Shown piece by piece: positions 16,213 to 23,675 of a stretch of 36,785 bases of DNA. Every line of letters begins with the position of its first letter. Within the stretch, counting starts at the first letter, position 1. Made by a program: the position numbers and the translations under genes. Origin of the DNA: Acidimicrobiaceae bacterium (GTDB lineage Bacteria > Actinomycetota > Acidimicrobiia > Acidimicrobiales > RAAP-2). The DNA is taken from positions 1-36,785 of the forward strand of contig PKWY01000018.1 in NCBI GenBank assembly GCA_003132205.1, written 5' to 3'. Under the pieces are notes generated by a model. That model was not told the origin of the DNA. It saw only the letters and a program-made list of their open reading frames with translations, and did no database searches.

Positions 16213-17061
16213 CTACCCTTCATCGTCCACGCGCAGCCCGTAGAGGTCGGGCCGGCGCAGCTCCAGCACGGAGATCTGCGACCGCCTTCGAGCCACTTCG
16301 TCCAAGTCGATCGTCGCGACCAGGACGTCCGGCGCGTTCGACGTCGACTCCGCGATCACTTCACCCCACGGGCCGACGATGATCGAATGCCCGTACGACG
16401 AAAGGCCTTCCTTCGTGGTGCCCGCCTGCGCCGCCGCCACCACGAACGCGTGGTTCTCGATGGCGCGGGCCTTGATGAGCACGTCCCAGTGGTCGGCTCC
16501 GGTCACCGCGTTGAACGCCGACGGGATGGCGAAGACCGTCGCCCCGCGAAGCGCCAGGCTCCGGTAGAGCTCGGGGAAGCGCAGGTCGAAGCAGATCGAC
16601 ATGCCGAGGTCGAACCCGGGGAGTTTCGCGACGACGACGTCGCTGCCCGCTTCGATCGCCCTCGACTCCATGTAGGAGACCTTCCCGGGCACCTCGATGT
16701 CGAACAGGTGCGCTTTTCGGTACGTGGCGCCCACCAAGCCGTCGTCGTTGATGATCACGCTGGTGTTGAAGCACTTCTCGCTCCGAGGAGACTTCTCCAG
16801 CATGCTGCCGAGGTGGATGGTGACCTTGCTCGACGAGGCGATCGCACTGAAGCGGTCGGTCAGCGGTCCGGGAATGGATTCACCGATGAGGGCGTAGTTG
16901 GCCGTCGGGCCGTAGTAGTTGAAGTATTCGGGCAGTTGGATGTACGAAGCTCCCTGGCCCGCGGCGTCGAGGACCAGATCGATGGCGGTGTCGACGTTCG
17001 ACCTCGCATCAGAGCCCGAGCTGAGCTGCACCGCGGCGACCTTTATCTTCGAAGCATTCAT
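16213..17061 (-). CDS. Carbon-nitrogen hydrolase (nitrilase superfamily, Nit2/omega-amidase-like)
   Basis: A 282-residue enzyme with the Glu-Lys-Cys triad intact: Glu45 (LPEYFNYY), Lys116 (YRKAHLFD) and Cys157 (GMSICFDLRFPELYR). The C-terminal strand VLVATIDLDEVARRRSQI is typical. The closest recognised clade is Nit1/Nit2, which hydrolyses omega-amides or deaminated glutathione in metabolite repair. Precise substrate not resolvable by eye. GGAAG lies upstream of the ATG. Confidence 0.9.
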   Translation of the reverse strand: MNASKIKVAAVQLSSGSDARSNVDTAIDLVLDAAGQGASYIQLPEYFNYYGPTANYALIGESIPGPLTDRFSAIASSSKVTIHLGSMLEKSPRSEKCFNTSVIINDDGLVGATYRKAHLFDIEVPGKVSYMESRAIEAGSDVVVAKLPGFDLGMSICFDLRFPELYRSLALRGATVFAIPSAFNAVTGADHWDVLIKARAIENHAFVVAAAQAGTTKEGLSSYGHSIIVGPWGEVIAESTSNAPDVLVATIDLDEVARRRSQISVLELRRPDLYGLRVDDEG

Positions 17062-17196
17062 CGAGAACGCACTTCCTTCACCGTCTTCGTAGTTCTTGCA
17101 AGTTACCTGCCTCGACCTTCAATTCCCACCGCCGAGGCAATCGCGTGGCTCGAGAGCCGGCCGGCTGACTGGACCACGACAAATTCGCGGTCCTGC

Positions 17197-17682
17197 CTAA
17201 CCTTCGGTCCGGCGAAGCAGTCGCTTGAGTGCCGGAAGCGCGGCCCGATCCTTCTCTCGATTTGACGCCTCTTTGGAGTGAACGATGTCGCCCAGGCTCG
17301 CAACCTCTATGGTCACTCCCTCAATCGTCAGCGGCGTCGATCTCTTCACAATTCCCGAGTAACTGCCCAAGCCCGCTGGAGACATTACAACGTCGAGGTC
17401 GCCGAACTTGGTGATCAATTTGAGCATCTCCATCTTCTGAAGAGAGTCCGCATCCGGCGAGAACGCGAGGCCTTCGTCACTGCCCTCCGTTCGGATCTTC
17501 GCTTCCATCTCCTCGAGAGCCCCCGCCAGCCTCTCCAGATTCTCGGTGTCTCGCTGAGGTGTGACGTCGATGTCCATCGTCACGACATCGGATCCGTAGA
17601 GGATGGCCGCCATCCCCCCGATCAGCACGAACGAGACATCGTGTCTCTTCAGAACCCGCAGCAGTTCGCTCGGATCAAACAC
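17197..17682 (-). CDS. MNT/AbiEii-like nucleotidyltransferase, candidate toxin
   Basis: About 161 residues from a GTG at 17682 that overlaps the 3' end of the XRE gene by 8 nt (an in-frame TTG at 17715 is possible). FVLIGGMAAILYGSDVVTMDIDVTP is the GG...GS...DxD nucleotidyltransferase core, with a third acidic strand FGDLDVVMSP and the C-terminal VASLGDIVHSKEASNREKDRAALP seen in DUF6036/AbiEii-like proteins. Together with the upstream XRE gene it forms a two-gene unit of toxin-antitoxin architecture. AMP/CMP transfer to tRNA or protein is known for relatives; the function here is inferred. Confidence 0.75.
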   Translation of the reverse strand: MFDPSELLRVLKRHDVSFVLIGGMAAILYGSDVVTMDIDVTPQRDTENLERLAGALEEMEAKIRTEGSDEGLAFSPDADSLQKMEMLKLITKFGDLDVVMSPAGLGSYSGIVKRSTPLTIEGVTIEVASLGDIVHSKEASNREKDRAALPALKRLLRRTEG

Positions 17683-18004
17683 TCTGATGCCTGAGGGCGC
17701 GGCGACCCTGCTCAACGAAGCGCGCCGCAGCGACGGCGTTATCCCAACGCTGCTGATAGTCGAGCTTCAGGTTTCTTTCTATCGCCGAGTCGTCCCAGTC
17801 CCGTTCGACGATCGATACGTCGAGGAAGAGTCCGAGGGATTCGAGCAACGAGGCGACCCGATCGAACGACGGCTTCGATGCCCCGTTCTCCAGCCGCGAG
17901 ATGGCCGACTGTGTGGTCCCGACCAGATCGGCCAGTTCTTTCTGACTTAGACCCCGTCGTGCCCGGGCTCTTCGAATGATGGGAGCGGCAAGGGAACTCG
18001 ACAT
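17675..18004 (-). CDS. XRE-family HTH regulator, candidate antitoxin
   Basis: A 109-residue protein with an N-terminal Cro/C1 HTH at ~8-62 (RARRGLSQKELADLVGTTQSAISRLENGASKPSFDRVASLLESLG) and an acidic/aromatic tail (ERDWDDSAIERNLKLDYQQRWDNAV) that could bind the partner. The next gene starts inside its last codons. A perfect 10-bp inverted repeat lies 5 nt upstream of the ATG and includes the TATATT -10 element, so autorepression is very likely. The start is probably leaderless (6-nt spacing, no Shine-Dalgarno). Confidence 0.85.
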   Translation of the reverse strand: MSSSLAAPIIRRARARRGLSQKELADLVGTTQSAISRLENGASKPSFDRVASLLESLGLFLDVSIVERDWDDSAIERNLKLDYQQRWDNAVAAARFVEQGRRALRHQSV

Positions 18005-18009
18005 GGTCA

Positions 18010-18033
18010 GAATATAGCATAGTTGCTATATTC
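18010..18033 (-). promoter_or_regulatory. Perfect palindromic operator and -10 of the XRE/nucleotidyltransferase pair
   Basis: GAATATAGCA-TAGT-TGCTATATTC: 10-bp perfect arms around a 4-bp spacer, AT-rich within GC-rich DNA. The promoter-proximal arm contains TATATT (18011-18016), 6 nt before the ATG at 18004, so repressor binding would cover the -10 region. Confidence 0.8.
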
Positions 18034-18081
18034 GCTCTCGCGAGCGGTACAGGAACTTTGGCGACGCTCGCTCGTGGTGCC

Positions 18082-21000
18082 CTAATGCCAGTCCCTCGAG
18101 GGCGCCGTGGCGCCGAGACTGAGCGGCTCGACGAACTCGACCATCAGCGCGAGCGTGCCCTGGCCCCGCTGCAGCGAGCCCCGTACCAGCAGCGCAGGAG
18201 ATCTGCGCGCCACCGGCGACCAGCGGGCCCACGCCCCCTTGGAGAAGATCACATTGACGTGCCCGGTCTCGTCCTCGAGATTGAGGAACACCGCGCCGTT
18301 CGCGGTCTCGGGGTGCTGGCGATGGGTGACGACGCCCGCGACCGTGACCCGCGAGCTCTCCGCGCCCACCAACCCGTCGGCGCGCGTGACCCCGCGCGCG
18401 TTCAGCTCGCCGCGCACCAGCGCGATCGCGGTCGTTTCAGGCGTGAGGCCCATCGACCAGAGGTCGTCGGCGACCCTCTCCATCTCGGTCGTCGCGGGAA
18501 GCTCGGGGGCGACCACCCCGGTCACCACGCCCTCCAGCCGGTCGGCCGTTCCCTGGGCCGCTGGTCCGGCCGCCCACGCGAGCGCCCGGCGGCTCGTCCC
18601 GAAGTCGTCGAGCGCGCCCGCGGCGGCGAGGGCCTCGAGGTGGTGCTGCTGGCAGCGCGCGCGGCGCACGAGGTCCTCGGGGCGCTGCCAGGGAGCGCCT
18701 TCGACGATGCGCCCGGCGAGTTCGGTGCCAACGGCGCGAAGCGAGCCGAGCCCGAGGCGCACCTCGGGGTGCTCGAGCGAGCCCTCGAGCGTGGCATCGA
18801 CGCCCGACCTGTTCACGTCGGGGCGCAGCACGGCGACCCCGTGGCGCTTCACGTCGGCGACCAGGCTCTGGGGCGACCAGAACCCGAGGGGCTGGGCGTT
18901 GAGCAGCGAGACCAGGAACGCCGCCGGATAGTGGTACTTGATCCACGCCGAGCAGTACACGAGGTGGGCGAAGGAGACCGAGTGCGACTCGGGGAACCCG
19001 AAGTTCGCGAACGCCGCCAGGGCGTCGAAGAGCTGGTCGGCGCCTTCCCCGGTGATGCCGTTCTTCGCCATACCGGCGTAGAAGCGGCTCTTCAGCTTCA
19101 ACATGCGCAGCTCCGAGCGCTTGGCGGCCATGGCCTGGCGCAGTTCGTCCGCCTCGGCCGGGGAGAACCCCGCCACGGCGACCGCCATCTCCATGAGCTG
19201 CTCCTGGAAGAGCGGCACCCCGAGGGTGCGGCGCAGGATCGGCTCGAGGCGCGGGTGCAGGTAGGTCACCGGCTCGTCGCCGCGGCGCCGGCGGATGTAC
19301 GGATTCACCGCGTTGCCCTGGATGGGGCCGGGGCGGATCAGCGCCACCTCGATGACGAGGTCGTAGAAGCAGCGCGGCTGCACCCTCGGCAACGTCGCCA
19401 TCTGGGCGCGCGACTCGACCTGGAAGACCCCGACGGTGTCCGCCTCGCAGAGTAGGTCGTAGACGCAGTCCTCCTGGGCCAACTCGCCCAGGTCGATCGT
19501 TACCCCGTGAAAGCCCGCCACCTGATCGACCGCGCGGTGCAGCGCATCGAGCATCCCGAGCCCCAGGAGGTCGAACTTGACGAGGCCAATGGCGGCGCAG
19601 TCGTCCTTGTCCCACTGCAGCACCGTGCGCCCGGGCATACGGCCCCACTCGACCGGGCAGACCTCGATGACCGGCCGGTCGCAGAGCACCATGCCGGCCG
19701 AGTGGATCCCGAGGTGGCGCGGGCGAGTGAGGAGCTGGTTCGCCATGGTGAGAACCAGTTCGGGCACCTCATCGGAGGTCGCGGTCATGCTCTGGCGGTC
19801 GACGCCGTCGCGCAGCTTGTTCGCCTGCTCCTCGGAGAACCCGAAGGCGCGCGCCACGTCGCGCAGCGCCGAGCGGGGCCGGTACGTGATCACGGCCGCC
19901 ACCTGGGCGGCGTGGCGGCGTCCGTAGCGCCCGTAGACGTACTGGATTACCTCCTCGCGCCGTCCCGACTCGATGTCGACGTCAATGTCCGGAGGCCCGT
20001 CACGCGCCGGGGAGAGGAACCGCTCGAAGAACAGGTTGAGCTTCACCGCGTCGGCGTTCGTGATGCCGAGCGAGAAGCAGACGGCCGAGTTCGCGGCCGA
20101 CCCCCGGCCCTGGCAGTAGATGTTCTCGCGCCGGCAGAACTCGGTGATGTCCCAGACGGTGAGGAAGTACCCGGCGAAGCCCAGCGAACCAATGACCCCC
20201 AGCTCATGGTCGATCTGGCGCCACGCGCCCGGCACCCGCTCGGCGTCGCGCGGCCCGTAACGAAGCGTCGCGCCCTTCTCCACGAGCGCCAGCAGGTAGG
20301 CCTGCTCGTCCATTCCCGCGGGCGTTGGAAACGCCGGCAGGTTCGGCGCGACGAGGCGCAGGTCGAAGGCCAGTTCGGCGGCGAGTTCACCGGCCCGGTC
20401 GACGACCCCGGGCCAGCGCGCGAAGCGTCGTCGCTGCTCGGCGTCGCTGCGCAGGTGGGCGAGCGGCGACGCCGAGAGCCACCCTTCCATCTCCTCGAGG
20501 CTGCGGCGGGCGCGGATCGCGGACAGGACGTTCGCCCTCGCAAAGGCGTCGGGCGTCGCGTAGTGGACGTTGCCCGTCGCGACCAGCGCGACGTCGGCGT
20601 GAACGGCGAGTTCGGCCAGCACGTCGTTGCGCGCCACGTCGTCAAACCCGCCGTGGTCCCAGATCTCGACTGCCACGTTGTCGCGGCCGAAGGCGTCGAC
20701 GAGGCGCGCGAGTTGGCGCCGCGCCCCGCGCGGGCCCTCGTCCATCAGCGCGCGCGTCAGGGGCCCCTTGCGACATCCCGTAAGCACCATCCATTCGTCG
20801 GCGTTCTCCGCCACGTCCCCGAGGGTGAAGCGCGGAGCCCCCTTCTCGCCGCGGGCGAGATGCGCCTCGCCCAGCACCGTCGCGAGACGGCGGTAACCCC
20901 CAGGAGAGCGGGCGAGCACCACGAGGTGGTCCCCGGTGGGGTCGGGCATCCCGACCCGATCGTCGGTGGCGTCGAGGGAAATCTCCGCACCGAAGATGGC

Positions 21001-21183
21001 CGGCAGTGCGAAGGCGCGAGCCGCCTCGGCGAAACGGACCACCCCGTAGAGACCGTGATGGTCGGTGAGCGCGAGACCCGAGAGGCCCAACCGGGCCGCT
21101 TCGGCGACGAGTTCTTCGGGGTCGCTCGCTCCGTCGAGGAAGCTGAATCCCGAGTGCGCGTGAAGTTCGGCGTAGACCGTCAT
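18082..21183 (-). CDS. dnaE2: Error-prone DNA polymerase DnaE2 (ImuC)
   Basis: Damage-inducible C-family polymerase of 1033 residues, which extends past lesions together with ImuA' and ImuB. The PHP domain is at the N-terminus (TVYAELHAHSGFSFLDGAS; ALTDHHGLYGVVRF). The palm carries PDIDVDIESGRREEVIQ (~398) with the catalytic Asp residues. The fingers and tandem HhH region include PFQEQ-type and GFPESHSVSFA segments, and an OB fold is near the end (RVTVAGVVTHRQHPE...VFLNLEDETGHVNVIF). The ATG at 21183 overlaps the stop of the upstream 228-codon gene (ATGA), so translation is coupled. The first ~33 codons are duplicated 683 bp upstream. Confidence 0.95.
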   Translation of the reverse strand: MTVYAELHAHSGFSFLDGASDPEELVAEAARLGLSGLALTDHHGLYGVVRFAEAARAFALPAIFGAEISLDATDDRVGMPDPTGDHLVVLARSPGGYRRLATVLGEAHLARGEKGAPRFTLGDVAENADEWMVLTGCRKGPLTRALMDEGPRGARRQLARLVDAFGRDNVAVEIWDHGGFDDVARNDVLAELAVHADVALVATGNVHYATPDAFARANVLSAIRARRSLEEMEGWLSASPLAHLRSDAEQRRRFARWPGVVDRAGELAAELAFDLRLVAPNLPAFPTPAGMDEQAYLLALVEKGATLRYGPRDAERVPGAWRQIDHELGVIGSLGFAGYFLTVWDITEFCRRENIYCQGRGSAANSAVCFSLGITNADAVKLNLFFERFLSPARDGPPDIDVDIESGRREEVIQYVYGRYGRRHAAQVAAVITYRPRSALRDVARAFGFSEEQANKLRDGVDRQSMTATSDEVPELVLTMANQLLTRPRHLGIHSAGMVLCDRPVIEVCPVEWGRMPGRTVLQWDKDDCAAIGLVKFDLLGLGMLDALHRAVDQVAGFHGVTIDLGELAQEDCVYDLLCEADTVGVFQVESRAQMATLPRVQPRCFYDLVIEVALIRPGPIQGNAVNPYIRRRRGDEPVTYLHPRLEPILRRTLGVPLFQEQLMEMAVAVAGFSPAEADELRQAMAAKRSELRMLKLKSRFYAGMAKNGITGEGADQLFDALAAFANFGFPESHSVSFAHLVYCSAWIKYHYPAAFLVSLLNAQPLGFWSPQSLVADVKRHGVAVLRPDVNRSGVDATLEGSLEHPEVRLGLGSLRAVGTELAGRIVEGAPWQRPEDLVRRARCQQHHLEALAAAGALDDFGTSRRALAWAAGPAAQGTADRLEGVVTGVVAPELPATTEMERVADDLWSMGLTPETTAIALVRGELNARGVTRADGLVGAESSRVTVAGVVTHRQHPETANGAVFLNLEDETGHVNVIFSKGAWARWSPVARRSPALLVRGSLQRGQGTLALMVEFVEPLSLGATAPSRDWH

Positions 21184-21200
21184 CGGTCGCAGATCCCGGC
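21101..21200. repeat. Junction direct repeat, copy 1 (start of dnaE2)
   Basis: The 100 bp spanning the first ~28 codons of dnaE2 and the preceding ~17 bp match 21784-21883 with 12 mismatches by my count (88%). The offset is exactly 683 bp with no gaps. Confidence 0.9.
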
Positions 21201-21866
21201 CGTCCGCCACTGACAGGCGCGCACCCCGTCGCAGTCGATCGAATCGGGAGTGACGGTGAGAACCGTCACGGTAAGAGAGCTCGTCCAACCACGCGGAGTG
21301 AGGCTGAGCGGAGTCGCCTCGTCGAAGTTGGCACTGATGGTTCTCACGAGCGTGGTGGTCGTTGCGCTTCGCCGCCACCCGATGTTCGAGTTCGTCCCAG
21401 CCGTGTTCAGCGCGAAAACTCGACTAAAAGTAACAAAAATGAACACCACATCATCGCTGGTGGGACCGTAAATCCTGTAATAGCTCGATGGAGGGAAAAT
21501 CGTGACGGATATGCCGTTATCGCTGGTCGAACCGTAAATCTTATCTTTCCCCGTCAAACGCCAGTCGACGGTGCCGGAATCAACGCCAAAACCGTCGGGG
21601 TCTCGACGCGCGCGCACGCGTGCGGGGGTGAAGTCGACCAGGGTCGCCTCGTGGGAATTCGCGTTGAAGGTGGCGAACGTGGTCGTCGCGCAGTCGCGCT
21701 GCCACCCGACGCAGGAGCGCGCGTCACGCGCGTCAAGCGAACGGACCGTGACGGTCGCCACCGTCGTCGGGATTCGCACGTCTTCGGCGACGAGTTCTTC
21801 GGGGCCACCCGCTCCGTCGGAGAAGCTGAATCGCGAGTGCGCGTGAAGTTCGGCGTGGACCATCAT
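21180..21866 (-). CDS. Unknown 228-aa protein: duplicated DnaE2 N-terminus plus two diverged repeats
   Basis: Inserted between imuB and dnaE2 and coupled to both: its ATG overlaps the imuB stop (TGATG) and its stop overlaps the dnaE2 ATG (ATGA). Residues 1-29 (MMVHAELHAHSRFSFSDGAG...) copy the DnaE2 PHP start. The rest is unlike DnaE2 and contains an internal duplication: GWQRDCATTTFATF...SHEATLVDFTP (54-81) resembles GWRRSATTTTLVRT...FDEATPLSLTP (163-191), and KIYGSTSDNG (109-118) resembles RIYGPTSDDV (131-140). It is Thr/Val-rich with predicted beta character, and has no signal peptide or membrane segment. The central DNA (21415-21560) is much less GC-rich than its surroundings, suggesting foreign origin. 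I do not recognise the family. It could be a genuine gene or an open remnant. Confidence 0.5.
   Translation of the reverse strand: MMVHAELHAHSRFSFSDGAGGPEELVAEDVRIPTTVATVTVRSLDARDARSCVGWQRDCATTTFATFNANSHEATLVDFTPARVRARRDPDGFGVDSGTVDWRLTGKDKIYGSTSDNGISVTIFPPSSYYRIYGPTSDDVVFIFVTFSRVFALNTAGTNSNIGWRRSATTTTLVRTISANFDEATPLSLTPRGWTSSLTVTVLTVTPDSIDCDGVRACQWRTAGICDR
21453..21540. repeat. Two 22-bp near-identical repeats 66 bp apart
   Basis: ATCGCTGG..ACCGTAAATC appears at 21453-21474 and 21519-21540 with 3 differences. These encode the repeated IYG(S/P)TSD motif of the 228-aa protein. A separate perfect hairpin GTGACGGT-GAGA-ACCGTCAC lies at 21250-21269. Confidence 0.8.
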
Positions 21867-21883
21867 CAGTCATAGATCCCGAC
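21784..21883. repeat. Junction direct repeat, copy 2 (end of imuB / start of 228-aa gene)
   Basis: Second copy of the imuB/dnaE2 junction repeat. It includes the last ~5 codons of imuB (GGGATCTATGACTGA) and ~28 codons of a DnaE2-like N-terminus; similarity stops abruptly at 21784. It brackets the insert together with copy 1. Confidence 0.9.
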
Positions 21884-22945
21884 TACCCACCAGCGACCGA
21901 GTTCGGCGACGAGCAGGACCGCCTCGCCGGTCGCCAACACCACTTGGAGATGGGCGCGCCGGCGGCTCAGCGCCCACCACCGCTCCACGAGCGGCCAGGG
22001 TCCCGCGTGCCAGACGACGTCGCGGCGGGCCTGGCTCGAAAAGAGCAGCGCCGAGGGAACCCCGCTGAGCAGTCCTCGCGACCCCATGCGGATCTGCTGA
22101 CCGTTCTCGTCGTGGAGTTGCACCGCCACCCGATGCTGGAACGTCGTCGCCGGCGCGGGGGCGCGGAACTGACCAGGCCACGGGGCGTCGTCGGTAGTTC
22201 TGCCCACGGGCGATCCGAACGGCACCAGCGTGGCGCGGTCCTCGGGGACCCGCCCCCCGTGAAGCGACGCGACCATCACCGCGTCAGCGCCGAGACGGTT
22301 GCGCACGCGATACGCGGCCACCTGGGCGCGGTCATCACCCGCGCCGCGCTGACCGAAGAAACCAATCTGCTCGTCCGTCAATTCGTCGTCGCCGCGCAGC
22401 GCCCGAAGACGTTTGGCGAGGCGCGGGTCGCGCTGGCCACCCAACTCGCTCGACTCGCCCCTCGCCACGCGGTGCAGCTGGAGCACCGACGTGGAGAAAC
22501 GCTCCGCGACCCGGGCCCGCTCGAGGTCAGCGAACGCTCCGAGCGTGTGAAGGCCCAACCGCCGGCACGTGGTCGCGAGGTCCTTTCGCCCGAGGGCGCT
22601 GAGCGGCTGAGCGCGGCGAAAAGACTCCGTCTCGCCCGCAGCCACCACCACGCCCGTTCGGGCGGCGAGCTCGGCGCAGAACAGGCCGTCGGCGACGCCG
22701 AGTGACGGCTCGCAGCCAATGAGGTCGTGGACGCTCTGGCGCACGGTCTTGAGCACCGCCGCCTCGCCGCCGAAGAACCGGCTCGGGCCCCGCACGGGCA
22801 AGACGAGCAGTCCGAGCCGCACCGGCTCGGTGAAGGGGCAGAGCACCGTCAGCGCGTCGAGCACCGCGAGATAGTCGCGCAGCGACGAGCCGTCCGGCTT
22901 CTCCTCACTGAGCGCCTCAATCCATACGGCGAGGAGGCGTTCCAC
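21866..22945 (-). CDS. imuB: ImuB, inactive Y-family polymerase-like adaptor (short N-terminus)
   Basis: About 359 residues from a GTG at 22945 that overlaps the imuA' stop (TAGTG). ImuB links ImuA' and DnaE2 to the beta clamp. Recognisable segments are CPFTEPVRLGLLVLPVRGPSRFFGGEAAVLKTVR (~35-68), the HhH-like ALGRKDLATTCRRLGLHTLGAFADL and the C-terminal AVLLVAELGRWWVVGIYD. Usual ImuB proteins are ~500 residues, and the ~60 residues that normally hold the first palm strands and pseudo-catalytic site are missing between LLAVWIEAL and CPFTEP. Catalytic acids are absent, as is normal for ImuB. Downstream coupling is now to the inserted 228-aa gene rather than to dnaE2. Confidence 0.85.
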   Translation of the reverse strand: MERLLAVWIEALSEEKPDGSSLRDYLAVLDALTVLCPFTEPVRLGLLVLPVRGPSRFFGGEAAVLKTVRQSVHDLIGCEPSLGVADGLFCAELAARTGVVVAAGETESFRRAQPLSALGRKDLATTCRRLGLHTLGAFADLERARVAERFSTSVLQLHRVARGESSELGGQRDPRLAKRLRALRGDDELTDEQIGFFGQRGAGDDRAQVAAYRVRNRLGADAVMVASLHGGRVPEDRATLVPFGSPVGRTTDDAPWPGQFRAPAPATTFQHRVAVQLHDENGQQIRMGSRGLLSGVPSALLFSSQARRDVVWHAGPWPLVERWWALSRRRAHLQVVLATGEAVLLVAELGRWWVVGIYD

Positions 22946-23604
22946 TAGCCCGGCGCCGCCCGACCTTTTCGATTGGGCAGCACCACCACGTGTTCGCCAA
23001 CGCGCTGCGCCTCGCCGCGCCCGCCCACCCGGACCGTGAGGTAGCGGGCGTCGAGGCGCGACGACGTGGCCCACTGCGCGTGGGTGATGTCGAACGAGAG
23101 GTCGACCGGCAAGGGCCACGGCGCCCCCGGTTCGCAGAGCACGATCAGTACCGTGCCGCGCTCGCGCACCCGGTCCATCAGCTGGCGGGCAACTCTGTGC
23201 GCGGCACGTGAAGGCGGACGCACCACCAGGAGGTCGACCCCATCGAGCAGGTCCGCCGCGGACTCGGCCCACGCCCCGCGGGGTCGGGGCACGAAGAGCA
23301 CACGGCGCAGGTCGACCCCGAGGTCGGCGATCGCGACCACCCCGGGGTCGTCAACGCCCACCACCGCGACCCAGTGGCCCAGGGTGCTGGCTTCGGTGAC
23401 GAGGCTTAAGGCCAGGCTGAGCCCGCCCGAGCCGGGCTGCGCCTGCACGAGAACCGTCGAGCCTCGTCGCAGTCCGCCGTTCGGCGTCAACGCCTTCCAG
23501 GGTTCGCCGAGCGGCAAGAGACGGCTTTTCGCCATGGTGACGGGACGTAGCGTGGCGACCAGATCATCGGAGAGTTTGGGTCGTGAAGTTGAAAAAGCGA
23601 ACAT
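22945..23604 (-). CDS. imuA': ImuA', RecA-like mutagenesis protein
   Basis: About 219 residues from the ATG at 23604 (upstream GTG/ATG-like codons exist, but they would precede the probable transcription start). It is a RecA-fold protein of the ImuA/ImuA' group: the Walker A equivalent is QAQPGSGGLSLALSL (no catalytic Lys) and the Walker B-like strand is LLDGVDLLVVRPPS. The C-terminus RLDARYLTVRVGGRGEAQRVGEHVVVL is typical. ImuA' recruits ImuB and RecA for translesion synthesis. TTGGCG (23638-23643), 18 bp, then TACTCT (23614-23619) form a promoter, and the SOS box covers the start codon. A downstream ATG (MAKSRLL) is an alternative start. Confidence 0.85.
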   Translation of the reverse strand: MFAFSTSRPKLSDDLVATLRPVTMAKSRLLPLGEPWKALTPNGGLRRGSTVLVQAQPGSGGLSLALSLVTEASTLGHWVAVVGVDDPGVVAIADLGVDLRRVLFVPRPRGAWAESAADLLDGVDLLVVRPPSRAAHRVARQLMDRVRERGTVLIVLCEPGAPWPLPVDLSFDITHAQWATSSRLDARYLTVRVGGRGEAQRVGEHVVVLPNRKGRAAPG

Positions 23605-23611
23605 ATGTTCG
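23598..23611. promoter_or_regulatory. SOS box (LexA operator) between imuA' and SRAP gene
   Basis: CGAACATATGTTCG is a perfect palindrome matching the actinobacterial/Bacillus-type LexA consensus CGAAC-N4-GTTCG. It lies 9 nt or less from the imuA' -10, overlaps the imuA' ATG, and is 64 nt upstream of the divergent SRAP start, so one LexA dimer could control both. Confidence 0.9.
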
Positions 23612-23675
23612 TAAGAGTAGCCACTCCCGGTGACACACGCCAATAGCCTTTATCGTGAAGCATGAAAGGACATTT

